A stretch of DNA of 15,622 nt from a bacterium. GTDB lineage: Bacteria; JAMCPX01. The position numbers were made by a program, and so were the translations under genes. Below the pieces are notes generated by a model. The model was given only the letters and a program-made list of their open reading frames with translations. It was not told where the DNA came from and did no database searches. Below are positions 6,811-14,032 of the stretch, one piece after another; the first letter of the stretch is position 1, and every line of letters begins with the position of its first letter. Location of the stretch: positions 1 through 15,622 of the forward strand of contig JAJYLM010000039.1 in assembly GCA_021787655.1 (NCBI GenBank). Reading direction: 5' to 3'.

Positions 6811-8127
6811 ATGTTTGAATTTCTTCAAGAAAAAATAACAAAACTTTTCGATAAACTGTCGAAACGGGGATTGCTTTCGGAAAAAGACATCGACGAAGCC
6901 CTGAAAGACGTCAGGATAGCCCTGCTTGAAGCAGACGTCCATTACCGTGTGGTCAGAGACCTGCTGGACGATGTCAAACGAAAGGTCATGGGCGAAGAAT
7001 TGTCAAAGAGTATCAACCCGTCGCAGTATCTGCTCAAAACACTCAAGACCGAGTTGATCGGGATCATGGGAACACCGGCAACGGTCAGGATCGGCGGTAC
7101 CGGTGACATTGTCATGCTCCTTGGCCTTCAGGGCACGGGTAAAACGACGACTGCGGTGAAACTTGCGAAGCATATGCGGGACAAACGCGGGCTCAAGCCA
7201 TACCTTGTGTCCATCGATTTTAACCGGCCGGCCGCACAGGAACAGCTTATAACACTGGCGAAGGCAAACGGGTTTCCGGTTCATGAAGATATTTCCGCAA
7301 AGGGTTTTCCGGGACTGCACGACATACGGCTTGTATCAGCCCGCCAGGGCTGCGATTTTATTATCGTTGACACTGCAGGCAGGCTGCATATCGATACAGA
7401 CCTCGTCAACGAGCTCAAACAGGTAAAAAGTACCCTGCAACCCGCCCAGACCATCCTGGTTATTGATTCGATGATGGGGCATGACGTGCTCAAAATGGCC
7501 GAGGGCTTTCAGCAGGGTGTCGGGTATGACGGCGCCATATTCACGAAGTTTGAAGGTGATACCCGGGGCGGTGCGGTCATTTCCTTCAGAAAGATCATCA
7601 ATAAACCGATTTACTACGTCGGCGTGGGAGAGGCTGTTTCGGCCCTGGAGCCCTTTGATCCGGAGCGTCTCGCCGCCCGCATCGTTGGCAGCGGTGATAT
7701 GGACGGTCTTGTGGAGAAGGTGGCAGAGGTCGTGACCGGGGACGATGTCCGGCACGCTCAGCGTATGGCAAAAGGAAAGTTTACGTTCCCGGACTTCATA
7801 CAGCAGCTGAAGATGATGAAGCGGCTGGGATCAGTGGAATCGCTGTTTGATATGGTCCCTGGATTCGGGAAACTGAAGAAGAGTGTCCGGACGGATACCA
7901 TGAAGCAGGATTTGAAGGTTTACGAGGCCATCATCAATTCCATGACCAACCAGGAGCGGAACAATCCGGATATCCTGAATGGAAAGAGGCGGCAGAGAAT
8001 AGCACAGGGGAGCGGCACCAAACCCGAAGATGTCAACCGGCTTATCAAGCGGTTCTTTGAATCACAACGTATGATGGACATTCTTCAAAAAGGTGGTATA
8101 AAAGGAATACAAAGGTTTTTACAGTAG
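6811..8127 (+). CDS. ffh: Signal recognition particle protein Ffh (SRP54) with variant G4 motif
   Basis: The SRP GTPase that binds signal sequences and 4.5S RNA and delivers ribosome-nascent chains to FtsY at the inner membrane. It has 438 residues, near the family norm. The N domain (1-88) holds ALLEADVHYRVV. The G domain has the P-loop GLQGTGKTTT (105-114), DFNRPAA in the G2 region (136-142), DTAGRL (187-192) and a G4 motif reading TKFEGD (245-250). The M domain begins near 325 (FTFPDFIQQLKMMKRLGS) and ends with the RNA-binding GKRRQRIAQGSG (391-402). The G4 aspartate that reads the guanine base is Glu248 here. Other motifs also drift from consensus: IDSMMGHD for the usual VDAMTGQD, and DFNRPAA for DVYRPAA. 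All motifs are otherwise present, so it is probably the functional Ffh. It heads the operon. Confidence 0.96.
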   Translation: MFEFLQEKITKLFDKLSKRGLLSEKDIDEALKDVRIALLEADVHYRVVRDLLDDVKRKVMGEELSKSINPSQYLLKTLKTELIGIMGTPATVRIGGTGDIVMLLGLQGTGKTTTAVKLAKHMRDKRGLKPYLVSIDFNRPAAQEQLITLAKANGFPVHEDISAKGFPGLHDIRLVSARQGCDFIIVDTAGRLHIDTDLVNELKQVKSTLQPAQTILVIDSMMGHDVLKMAEGFQQGVGYDGAIFTKFEGDTRGGAVISFRKIINKPIYYVGVGEAVSALEPFDPERLAARIVGSGDMDGLVEKVAEVVTGDDVRHAQRMAKGKFTFPDFIQQLKMMKRLGSVESLFDMVPGFGKLKKSVRTDTMKQDLKVYEAIINSMTNQERNNPDILNGKRRQRIAQGSGTKPEDVNRLIKRFFESQRMMDILQKGGIKGIQRFLQ

Positions 8128-8143
8128 GAATGGAGGAATAAGC

Positions 8144-8383
8144 ATGATTGCAATCAGACTCAAGAAATTTGGCAGGAAGCACATCCAGCAGTACAGGATC
8201 GTTGTTGAGGATTCCCGGTATACAGCAGGCGGCAGGGTCCTCGACGTGCTGGGGAATTTTACCCCGAAAACAGAGCCATACAGGCTTACGATTGACGCTG
8301 AAAAGGTGAAACAATGGGTAGGAAAAGGTGCCCAGCTCTCTCCCCGGGTGAAGAGTTTACTGAAAGCTCAAAAGATCTTATGA
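8144..8383 (+). CDS. rpsP: 30S ribosomal protein bS16
   Basis: A 79-residue small-subunit protein required for 30S assembly. It opens with the family pattern IRLKKFGRKHIQQYRIVVEDSR, cut here to its key parts: an IRL strand, the GRK turn and YRIVVxDSR. This is followed by GGRVLDVLGNFTP and WVGKGAQLSPRVKSLL at the C-terminus. It is somewhat divergent, with HIQQYR where KRPFYR is usual. A GGAGG at 8132-8136 lies eight bases before the ATG. It sits 16 bases after ffh in the classic ffh-rpsP-khpA order. Confidence 0.96.
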   Translation: MIAIRLKKFGRKHIQQYRIVVEDSRYTAGGRVLDVLGNFTPKTEPYRLTIDAEKVKQWVGKGAQLSPRVKSLLKAQKIL

Positions 8384-8395
8384 TGGAGGCCGGCT

Positions 8396-8626
8396 ATGAA
8401 GGACCTGGTAGAAAGTATAGCGAAACAGCTTGTAGATAACCCCGACAAGGTTGAAGTAAAGCTGATTGAGAGTGAGCACACTTCGGTCATAGAACTCAGA
8501 GTTGACAAGGAAGACATGGGCAAGGTCATCGGCAAGGAAGGCAGGACAGCCAAAGCCATGCGGACCATTCTGAGTGCCGCGGGTAATAAGCTGAAAAAGA
8601 AGTTCGTGCTGGAAATCCTGGATTAA
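8396..8626 (+). CDS. khpA: KH-domain RNA-binding protein KhpA
   Basis: A 76-residue single KH-domain protein. The RNA-binding GxxG loop is GKEG (46-49) within VIGKEGRTAKAMRTIL, flanked by the beta strand VIELRV. Family members bind RNA, often with KhpB/Jag, and influence cell division and envelope homeostasis in Gram-positives; the role in this lineage is unknown. GGAGG at 8385-8389 supports the ATG. It lies between rpsP and trmD, where rimM normally follows, but rimM is missing here. Confidence 0.94.
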   Translation: MKDLVESIAKQLVDNPDKVEVKLIESEHTSVIELRVDKEDMGKVIGKEGRTAKAMRTILSAAGNKLKKKFVLEILD

Positions 8627-8667
8627 CCGCAGGAGGGAACACAGCGCAGGTATGAGGGCAATGATCC

Positions 8668-9402
8668 ATGCTTCATTTTAAAATACTGACTATTTTCCCG
8701 AAATATTTTGCATCTCCGTTCATGGATGGATTGCTGAAACAGGCAATCAGGAGCGGCGTGCTCAGCGTGGATGTTCAGGATATCCGTGATTTTTCCCGGG
8801 ATAAGCACAGAACGGTCGATGATACGCCGTACGGTGGCGGCGCAGGCATGGTTATGAAACCGGAGCCTATCGTTGCTGCCATCAAGCATGCTGTAGAGGA
8901 TAACAGGTCATACAGGGTCATTGTGTTTTCGCCCAAGGGAAAGAAATTCGATCAGAGCGCGGCGAGACGGTTATCCCGTCACAGGAACTTTGTTCTGGTC
9001 TGCGGACGGTATGAGGGCATCGATGAACGGGTGCCTGCCTTCTATGCAGACGAGGAGCTGTCCATAGGTGATTATGTGCTGTCCGGAGGCGAGGCCGCTG
9101 CCCTCGTCTTCCTCGAGAGTGTTGCGAGGCTTGTACCCGGTTTTGTCGGGAATGAGGAGTCGCTGGTCAGCGAATCCTATGAGAACGGGCTGCTCGAATA
9201 CCCGCAGTATACCAAGCCGAAAACGTTTGAGGGACATGATGTTCCTCCGGTCTTGTTGTCCGGCAACCACAGGGAAATCGAACAGTGGCGGAGCGAGCAG
9301 TCGCTGAAACTGACCGAGCAGAGGCGTCCGGACCTTCTGGATGCAGCAAAAAAGTACCACCACAACAGTAAAACGATGGAAACAAGAGAGAAAACAAATT
9401 AG
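8668..9402 (+). CDS. trmD: tRNA (guanine-N1-)-methyltransferase TrmD
   Basis: This SPOUT methyltransferase makes m1G37 in tRNAs reading CNN codons, preventing +1 frameshifting. It has 244 residues. The trefoil-knot SAM-binding motifs are VCGRYEGIDERV (111-122) and SIGDYVLSGGE (132-142). DDTPYGGGAGMVMKPEP lies at 51-67, and YPQYTKP (178-184) and VPPVLLSGNH (192-201) are in the C-terminal part. Arg154, equivalent to the catalytic Arg of E. coli TrmD, is present. At the position of the general base Asp169 there is Glu169 (SESYENGLLEYP instead of the usual DSF/DSY context). YTKP replaces the usual YTRP. The in-frame TGA six bases upstream fixes the ATG at 8668. GAGGG at 8654-8658 may be the ribosome binding site. 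The stop overlaps the rplS ribosome binding site. Confidence 0.96.
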   Translation: MLHFKILTIFPKYFASPFMDGLLKQAIRSGVLSVDVQDIRDFSRDKHRTVDDTPYGGGAGMVMKPEPIVAAIKHAVEDNRSYRVIVFSPKGKKFDQSAARRLSRHRNFVLVCGRYEGIDERVPAFYADEELSIGDYVLSGGEAAALVFLESVARLVPGFVGNEESLVSESYENGLLEYPQYTKPKTFEGHDVPPVLLSGNHREIEQWRSEQSLKLTEQRRPDLLDAAKKYHHNSKTMETREKTN

Positions 9403-9410
9403 GAGGATAC

Positions 9411-9812
9411 ATGAACAATCTTACATTCCTGGAAAAAGAAATAACAGGGACCGACAAAAAACAGATAGATTTCAAGGCAGGAGATACGGTAAAGGTTTTT
9501 ACCAAGTATAAAGAAGGGGACAAAACAAGGGTCCAGCAGTTCGAGGGCGTCGTCATCGGTATCAGCGGAGGAGGCATCAACACCAACTTTACCATACGGA
9601 AGATATCCTACGGCGTCGGTGTCGAAAGAATATTCCCGCTGTATTCCCCGTCTATTGAGAAGATCGATGTTGTTCAGAGAATGAAAGTCAAAAGGGCAAA
9701 GCTGTACTATCTCAGAGGCCTGAGTTCAAAGTCGAGCAGGCTGAAGAGAATAAAGGAGACCGAGCTTCTCGAGCAGGAAGCCGGCGAACAGGCAGCAGAA
9801 ACCAGCAAATAG
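9411..9812 (+). CDS. rplS: 50S ribosomal protein bL19
   Basis: A 133-residue large-subunit protein at the 30S/50S interface. The family core is clear: FKAGDTVKVFTKYKEGDKTR, then QQFEGVVIGISGGGINTNFT, FTIRKISYGVGVERIFPLYSP and VKRAKLYYLRG. It is about 15-20 residues longer than the E. coli protein, with a charged Glu/Ala-rich tail (about 114-133). AGGAGG at 9401-9406, overlapping the trmD stop, fixes the start. The usual rnhB/yraN neighbours are not downstream; an SMC-like ATPase begins nine bases after the stop. Confidence 0.97.
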   Translation: MNNLTFLEKEITGTDKKQIDFKAGDTVKVFTKYKEGDKTRVQQFEGVVIGISGGGINTNFTIRKISYGVGVERIFPLYSPSIEKIDVVQRMKVKRAKLYYLRGLSSKSSRLKRIKETELLEQEAGEQAAETSK

Positions 9813-9821
9813 CATTTCTCG

Positions 9822-11801
9822 ATGATCATACGGGAATTTATCCTTCAGGGTATCGGAAGATTCCGGGAACCGGTGCGGTTCCAGTTGACGCAGGGGTTGA
9901 ATGTTTTTTTCGGCGGCAACGAAAAAGGAAAAACGACCGTCGCAGATGCCCTGTGCTTCCTGATATCGCTTGACAAGAACGGAGAGCTGCAGGAACGCCT
10001 GCGGAGCGAGGGTTCAAAAGAGGCAAGACTGGGCATCACCTTCCAGGACGGACCGGATAATTTCAGGCTCCTGATGGACCTCGTGAGCGATGCCGTCCTT
10101 CTGTCGAAGTATAACCAGGAAAGCAAAAAGTTTACCCCCCTTGCCAAGGATAAAGACGAGATACGGTCCTTTTTTAAGCGGGATCTCCTGTGCAAACCTC
10201 TGGATGTATATCGGGATATATTCCTGGTCAGCCCGGATACGATGCTGGCACAGCAGGCCGCCGCAGGCGGGCCGGCCGGCGAAGAGCCGGAAGCATTCAC
10301 CTTGACCGGCAGTGCAGCGGAGCCGGCGGGATTTGCGGGGGGCATGGAAGATTTTGAATCCACTTCCTTTGCAGAAAGCGATCACCTGCAGCAGGACTCT
10401 ATGACCGAGGATGAACTACGTTCGGAGATTCAGAAGCTCGAACTGGAACTCAAGTCAGCATCGGAAGCGTCGGACAAACAGGACAAGATCGAACAGCTCG
10501 AAGCCGAGCTTACGGATGTGCAGGTAAAGATTAAGTCCATCAATGACCTGAAAACAGCACTGCAAACTATCGAAAAACAGGTAAATACCCTGAATAAATT
10601 TTCGGATCTGCCCGAGGATATAGAAGCGAAGATCGACGATTATTTACGGTTTGAAGGCAGGATTAAGAAAGAAATAGAGGATATAGAGCGGCAGCGATCG
10701 CAGTATGAATCCGTTGATGCGGGGATACCGCCCTTCTACAGGGATACGGTATTTCTTGCCGGCGGGGGTATCGCCGCCCTGTTCATCGTCGTCCCGGTTC
10801 TGCTTTTCATTTTTGTCGGTTCATGGGGCATGTATCTGTCAGCGGGGATTTTTGCCGGTCTCGGCACCATGGGCTATGCACTTTGGAAAGACGCCGGTAA
10901 GAGAGGGGACATCAAGAGCAGGAAAGAAAAACTCCACGCGCTCGAACAGCAGATCAAGGAGCAGAGGAACAAGTATGAGATAGAAGGCTCTGTAATCAGG
11001 AGCATCATAACCTCGATGAAGCTGGATTCACCGGCGGCGTTAAAGGAAGGTATCAAGCGGTACCGGGATGTCCTCGATGGTTTTGCAAAAGCAAAAGCAT
11101 CGTATACTGCAGCAGTTGCTGAGCATGCCCCGGAAGCGCTCCTGAAGCGGGAGGAAGAACTGAAATCTGCTGTGGACGCAGCGCAGGAGCAGATGCGGGC
11201 TATGTCCGTTTCCGGCATGGACCCGTATTCGCTGTCACAGCAGATAGACAGCCTGAAAAAAAGACTCAGTGAAAAGAGCGCGGGTGTTGTCCGGCAGAAA
11301 ACCGCATCCATCGTTCAGGAAAAGCCGCACGCCCGTATCCGCAGACCGGATGCCGTGTCCGTTGTTCCGGCATTTATCAGGCGTATCACAATGCTGGCCG
11401 GGCTCACCGGCGAAGCGCAGGCAAATGTCAGGTCGCTTGTGGGTTCGGCGGCAAGCACAGTATTTGCAGCGCTGACCAATAAAAGATTCAGGGAAGTCAT
11501 CATAACGGACAATGGCATCGTTCTCGTAACGGCCTCCGGTCAGGAATTGCCGCTGAACCGGGTCGCTGGTTCAGTCAGTGAAAAGGCCCTGTTGTCTGTT
11601 GTCCTGTCCACTGTGCAGCTCGCTGCAGAAAAGTGGCCCTGGCCGGTCATCATTGACGATCCGCTCATGCTGCTCGATGATACGAACAGGTCATCTGTGT
11701 ACAGCATTCTGCAAAACTTTTCCCGGGATACACAGATCCTGTTTCTCACCAAAGACAGTAACCTGAAACCGTTCGCCTCGGCCTTCATCGCATTATCCTG
11801 A
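9822..11801 (+). CDS. Membrane-anchored SMC/Rad50-like (YhaN-type) ATPase
   Basis: A 659-residue P-loop ATPase of the SMC/RecF/Rad50 kind. The N-terminus (MIIREFILQGIGRFREPVRF) is the typical first strands. The Walker A is GGNEKGKTT (31-39). A Gly/Ala/Pro-rich insert (about 145-190) precedes a coiled coil (about 194-300). Two hydrophobic segments (about 309-332 and 337-355) form a likely transmembrane hairpin where SMC proteins have a hinge and Rad50 a zinc hook. A second coiled coil runs about 358-485. The C-terminal lobe ends with Walker B PVIIDD (608-613) and a D-loop-like LLDD (617-620). The ABC signature is degenerate (AGSVSEKALLSVVL in place of LSGGE/Q). No Mre11/SbcD-like nuclease lies next to it. 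There is no obvious Shine-Dalgarno sequence; the start is chosen because it gives the family's first strand, nine bases after rplS. The substrate and function are unknown. Confidence 0.8.
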   Translation: MIIREFILQGIGRFREPVRFQLTQGLNVFFGGNEKGKTTVADALCFLISLDKNGELQERLRSEGSKEARLGITFQDGPDNFRLLMDLVSDAVLLSKYNQESKKFTPLAKDKDEIRSFFKRDLLCKPLDVYRDIFLVSPDTMLAQQAAAGGPAGEEPEAFTLTGSAAEPAGFAGGMEDFESTSFAESDHLQQDSMTEDELRSEIQKLELELKSASEASDKQDKIEQLEAELTDVQVKIKSINDLKTALQTIEKQVNTLNKFSDLPEDIEAKIDDYLRFEGRIKKEIEDIERQRSQYESVDAGIPPFYRDTVFLAGGGIAALFIVVPVLLFIFVGSWGMYLSAGIFAGLGTMGYALWKDAGKRGDIKSRKEKLHALEQQIKEQRNKYEIEGSVIRSIITSMKLDSPAALKEGIKRYRDVLDGFAKAKASYTAAVAEHAPEALLKREEELKSAVDAAQEQMRAMSVSGMDPYSLSQQIDSLKKRLSEKSAGVVRQKTASIVQEKPHARIRRPDAVSVVPAFIRRITMLAGLTGEAQANVRSLVGSAASTVFAALTNKRFREVIITDNGIVLVTASGQELPLNRVAGSVSEKALLSVVLSTVQLAAEKWPWPVIIDDPLMLLDDTNRSSVYSILQNFSRDTQILFLTKDSNLKPFASAFIALS

Positions 11802-11911
11802 TGCACGGCTGCCGGCGGCCGCGGCAAGGGTAAACGGACGTCCTCAAAAGCGGCCCTGCCTATGCTTCCGCAGAGACTGTGCATTCCGGTGCGGTGCTTT
11901 ACACAGGTCAT

Positions 11912-11940
11912 TTGGTATGATAGTAATTATCTACTATAAA
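11912..11940 (+). promoter_or_regulatory. Candidate promoter and operator-like repeat ahead of the chemosensory cluster
   Basis: TTGGTA (11912-11917), a 17-base spacer and TATAAA (11935-11940) lie ahead of the DUF4388 gene, followed by AGGAG at 11946-11950. An inverted repeat, ATAGTA (11920-11925) and TACTAT (11932-11937), spans the spacer and the start of the -10 element and could be an operator. The rest of 11802-11911 contains GC-rich short palindromes (GCGGCCGC, GGACGTCC) but no stem with a T-tract that would be a convincing terminator. Confidence 0.35.
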
Positions 11941-11963
11941 AGGACAGGAGAAAAACAGAATAC

Positions 11964-13661
11964 ATGAGCCTCATTGGTAGCCTTGAAGACTTGGCGCTGG
12001 GAGATATACTTCAAATTCTCAGCTTGAGCAGGCGATCCGGTATTCTCTATCTCACGAGGAAAGCGGAAGAGGGGAAAATTGTATTTATCGACGGGCAGAT
12101 AATCTCCGCCGCCGCCAGTACCAGTCCCAACGATATCCTCAGTCTCTTGAAGGAAAAAGGCCTTGTTGACGATAAACACGCGGAGGAGTTGTCCGGGCGA
12201 ATCGATGCCGGCGGCGGCAGTGATGCCAAGGCCGTTATTCTCGCGTCGAATCTCCTCGGTACAGACATCGTGGAAGACGCCGTCCAGTCATATATGAACA
12301 CCGTCATCTTTGGATTTTTCGGATGGACGGAAGGAAATTTTGATTTTGAAATAACCGAGAATCTCAAGGAAGTTTACCGGCCCCAGAGGGAAAGTTATCT
12401 CGCGGTACCCCTGAATCCGCAGTACGTTGCCATCGAGGGAGCGCGGAAGTCGGATGAGAAACGCAGGGGCCAGGGGTTGGAGGAAGAACCGAAAGATGAA
12501 TTTATCTCGCAGATCAGGGAAATGGAAGAGTTTATCATCGTCGATCAAAGTGCGGACTCCCAGACATTCCTGAAAGAAAGCCTCGAATCGCGCGGTTTCA
12601 GGACATCGGTCATCGCGGACTTAAAAGCCCTGTACGAATACCTTGATTCCATCAAAGATTCCCCGCGGTACCCCATGATCGTTGCGGACCTGACGATACC
12701 AAAGACCAGCGGAGAGGGTATGCTGGGGGGCATGGAACTGCTGTCGTGGCTTTCCGCGCGCGCGTTCAAAGTCCCGGTGGTCATGCTCAGCAGCATCAAC
12801 AATGAAGAGGTTCTGAAAGAAGCCCACCTGAACGGTGTCTATGCCTATTTGAAAAAACCGAAAAAATTTTCACGGACATCCCCCGATATAGATGCATTTA
12901 TGGAAATACTCGAAAAGGTGACCACCCTGTTCCGGCAGTATCAGGAGGCAGGGTTTACCTTTAAATCCGGCATACGGGAGGTCAAGGCAAAGACCGATGC
13001 ATCCGGCCCTGCCCCCGCTCCCGCTGATGAAGAGGATACCGGATACCGGTTTGTGCAGGACATTACCGAGGAGCTGACCAAGGAATTCAAAGACGAAGTC
13101 GAACTCCTGCCGGAGACGACCGGACAGCGAGCGGATACCAGCCCCGGGCTGCTGACCCTGAAATCCATGATCGACGAGCTCATGAACCCAAACTTTTCCG
13201 GAGAGGTGACCCTGTTGATCATGCGGTTTGCAAGCGAGCTGCTGAACAGGGGCATCCTGTTCCTGGTTGCCAAGAACAAGATCAAGGGGCTCGGACAGTT
13301 CGGTCTCGAGGCATTTTTCGAAAACCCGAATATCGTTGTGAAGAAGATGGAAATCGACGTGGACGAGAAGTCAATCATCGGCAAGGTCCTGAAGTACAAG
13401 GTGCCGCTGAAGGAATCGCCCGAACAAACGGACGGCAACCGGAAATTCATCAAGCAGATAGGCGGGGAATGGCCCGTGGAATCGTACGTCGTACCGCTGC
13501 TGACGGCAAACAGGGTTGCAGCTATATTTTACGGTGACAATGTGCCGTTCAAGAAGAAAATAGCAGACATGACCACGTTCGAGATATTTATGAGCCAGGC
13601 GAGCGTGATCATGGAAAAGGCTTATCTTGAAAGGATAATCAGGGAGCGAAAGGACGAGTAA
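11964..13661 (+). CDS. DUF4388 (PATAN) - receiver - GAF-like signalling protein
   Basis: A 565-residue cytosolic signalling protein. Residues about 1-140 form a DUF4388/PATAN domain (GSLEDLALGDILQILSLSRR, then SGILYL and GKIVFIDGQIISA). A receiver-like domain spans about 188-325: FIIVDQS with Asp194 as the only clear acidic residue, a putative phospho-acceptor Asp242 (MIVADLTIP), Ser276/277 and the conserved Lys region LKKPKK (296-301). An insertion follows the phospho-acceptor. Residues about 395-560 (LKSMIDELMNPNFSGEVTLL, LLNRGILFLVAKNKIKGLGQ) look like a GAF-related regulatory domain; this assignment is weaker. The usual paired acids are reduced to one, so phosphorylation may be weak or absent. 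It overlaps the next gene by one base (TAATG) and so is co-translated with the response regulator and CheA. Confidence 0.82.
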   Translation: MSLIGSLEDLALGDILQILSLSRRSGILYLTRKAEEGKIVFIDGQIISAAASTSPNDILSLLKEKGLVDDKHAEELSGRIDAGGGSDAKAVILASNLLGTDIVEDAVQSYMNTVIFGFFGWTEGNFDFEITENLKEVYRPQRESYLAVPLNPQYVAIEGARKSDEKRRGQGLEEEPKDEFISQIREMEEFIIVDQSADSQTFLKESLESRGFRTSVIADLKALYEYLDSIKDSPRYPMIVADLTIPKTSGEGMLGGMELLSWLSARAFKVPVVMLSSINNEEVLKEAHLNGVYAYLKKPKKFSRTSPDIDAFMEILEKVTTLFRQYQEAGFTFKSGIREVKAKTDASGPAPAPADEEDTGYRFVQDITEELTKEFKDEVELLPETTGQRADTSPGLLTLKSMIDELMNPNFSGEVTLLIMRFASELLNRGILFLVAKNKIKGLGQFGLEAFFENPNIVVKKMEIDVDEKSIIGKVLKYKVPLKESPEQTDGNRKFIKQIGGEWPVESYVVPLLTANRVAAIFYGDNVPFKKKIADMTTFEIFMSQASVIMEKAYLERIIRERKDE

Positions 13662-14029
13662 TGGGGAAGAATATTCTTATCGTAGAAGATTCTCCGACGA
13701 TGAGGGCCTTCATAGCTTCCGCCATAGAGAGTTATGGCACCTACGAGGTCTATGAGAGTGCGACGGGGTTTGAAGCCCTCAAGCTCCTGCCGCAGATTCA
13801 GTTCAGCATGATTGTAACGGATATCAATATGCCGGATATCAACGGACTCGAACTGATAAGTTTTGTGAGGAAAAACCAGCAGTATAAGGACATCCCCCTG
13901 GTCATCATATCGACGGAGGGAACGGTGATGGACCGGCAAAAAGGCATGGCTCTGGGAGCAAACGAATACCTGGTCAAGCCCTTTAAGCCGGAGGACCTCC
14001 AGGGAATACTGAAACGGTATATCGGATAG
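13661..14029 (+). CDS. Single-domain CheY-like response regulator
   Basis: A 122-residue stand-alone receiver domain. Key residues are the acidic pair Glu9-Asp10 (ILIVEDSPTMR), phospho-acceptor Asp54 (IVTDINMPDINGLEL), Ser84 (VIISTEG) and Lys106 (YLVKPF). There is no output domain. The sequence is of the CheY type found beside cheA genes, so it is likely phosphorylated by the histidine kinase encoded next to it. Its ATG overlaps the stop of the DUF4388 gene by one base. Whether it acts on a flagellar motor, on type IV pili or as a phosphate sink cannot be told here. Confidence 0.95.
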   Translation: MGKNILIVEDSPTMRAFIASAIESYGTYEVYESATGFEALKLLPQIQFSMIVTDINMPDINGLELISFVRKNQQYKDIPLVIISTEGTVMDRQKGMALGANEYLVKPFKPEDLQGILKRYIG

Positions 14030-14032
14030 GAT

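Noticed and set aside
11802..11850. Rho-independent terminator after the SMC-like gene
   Set aside because: GC-rich short palindromes occur (GCGGCCGC, GGACGTCC), but the best stem is about five base pairs and no T-tract follows.
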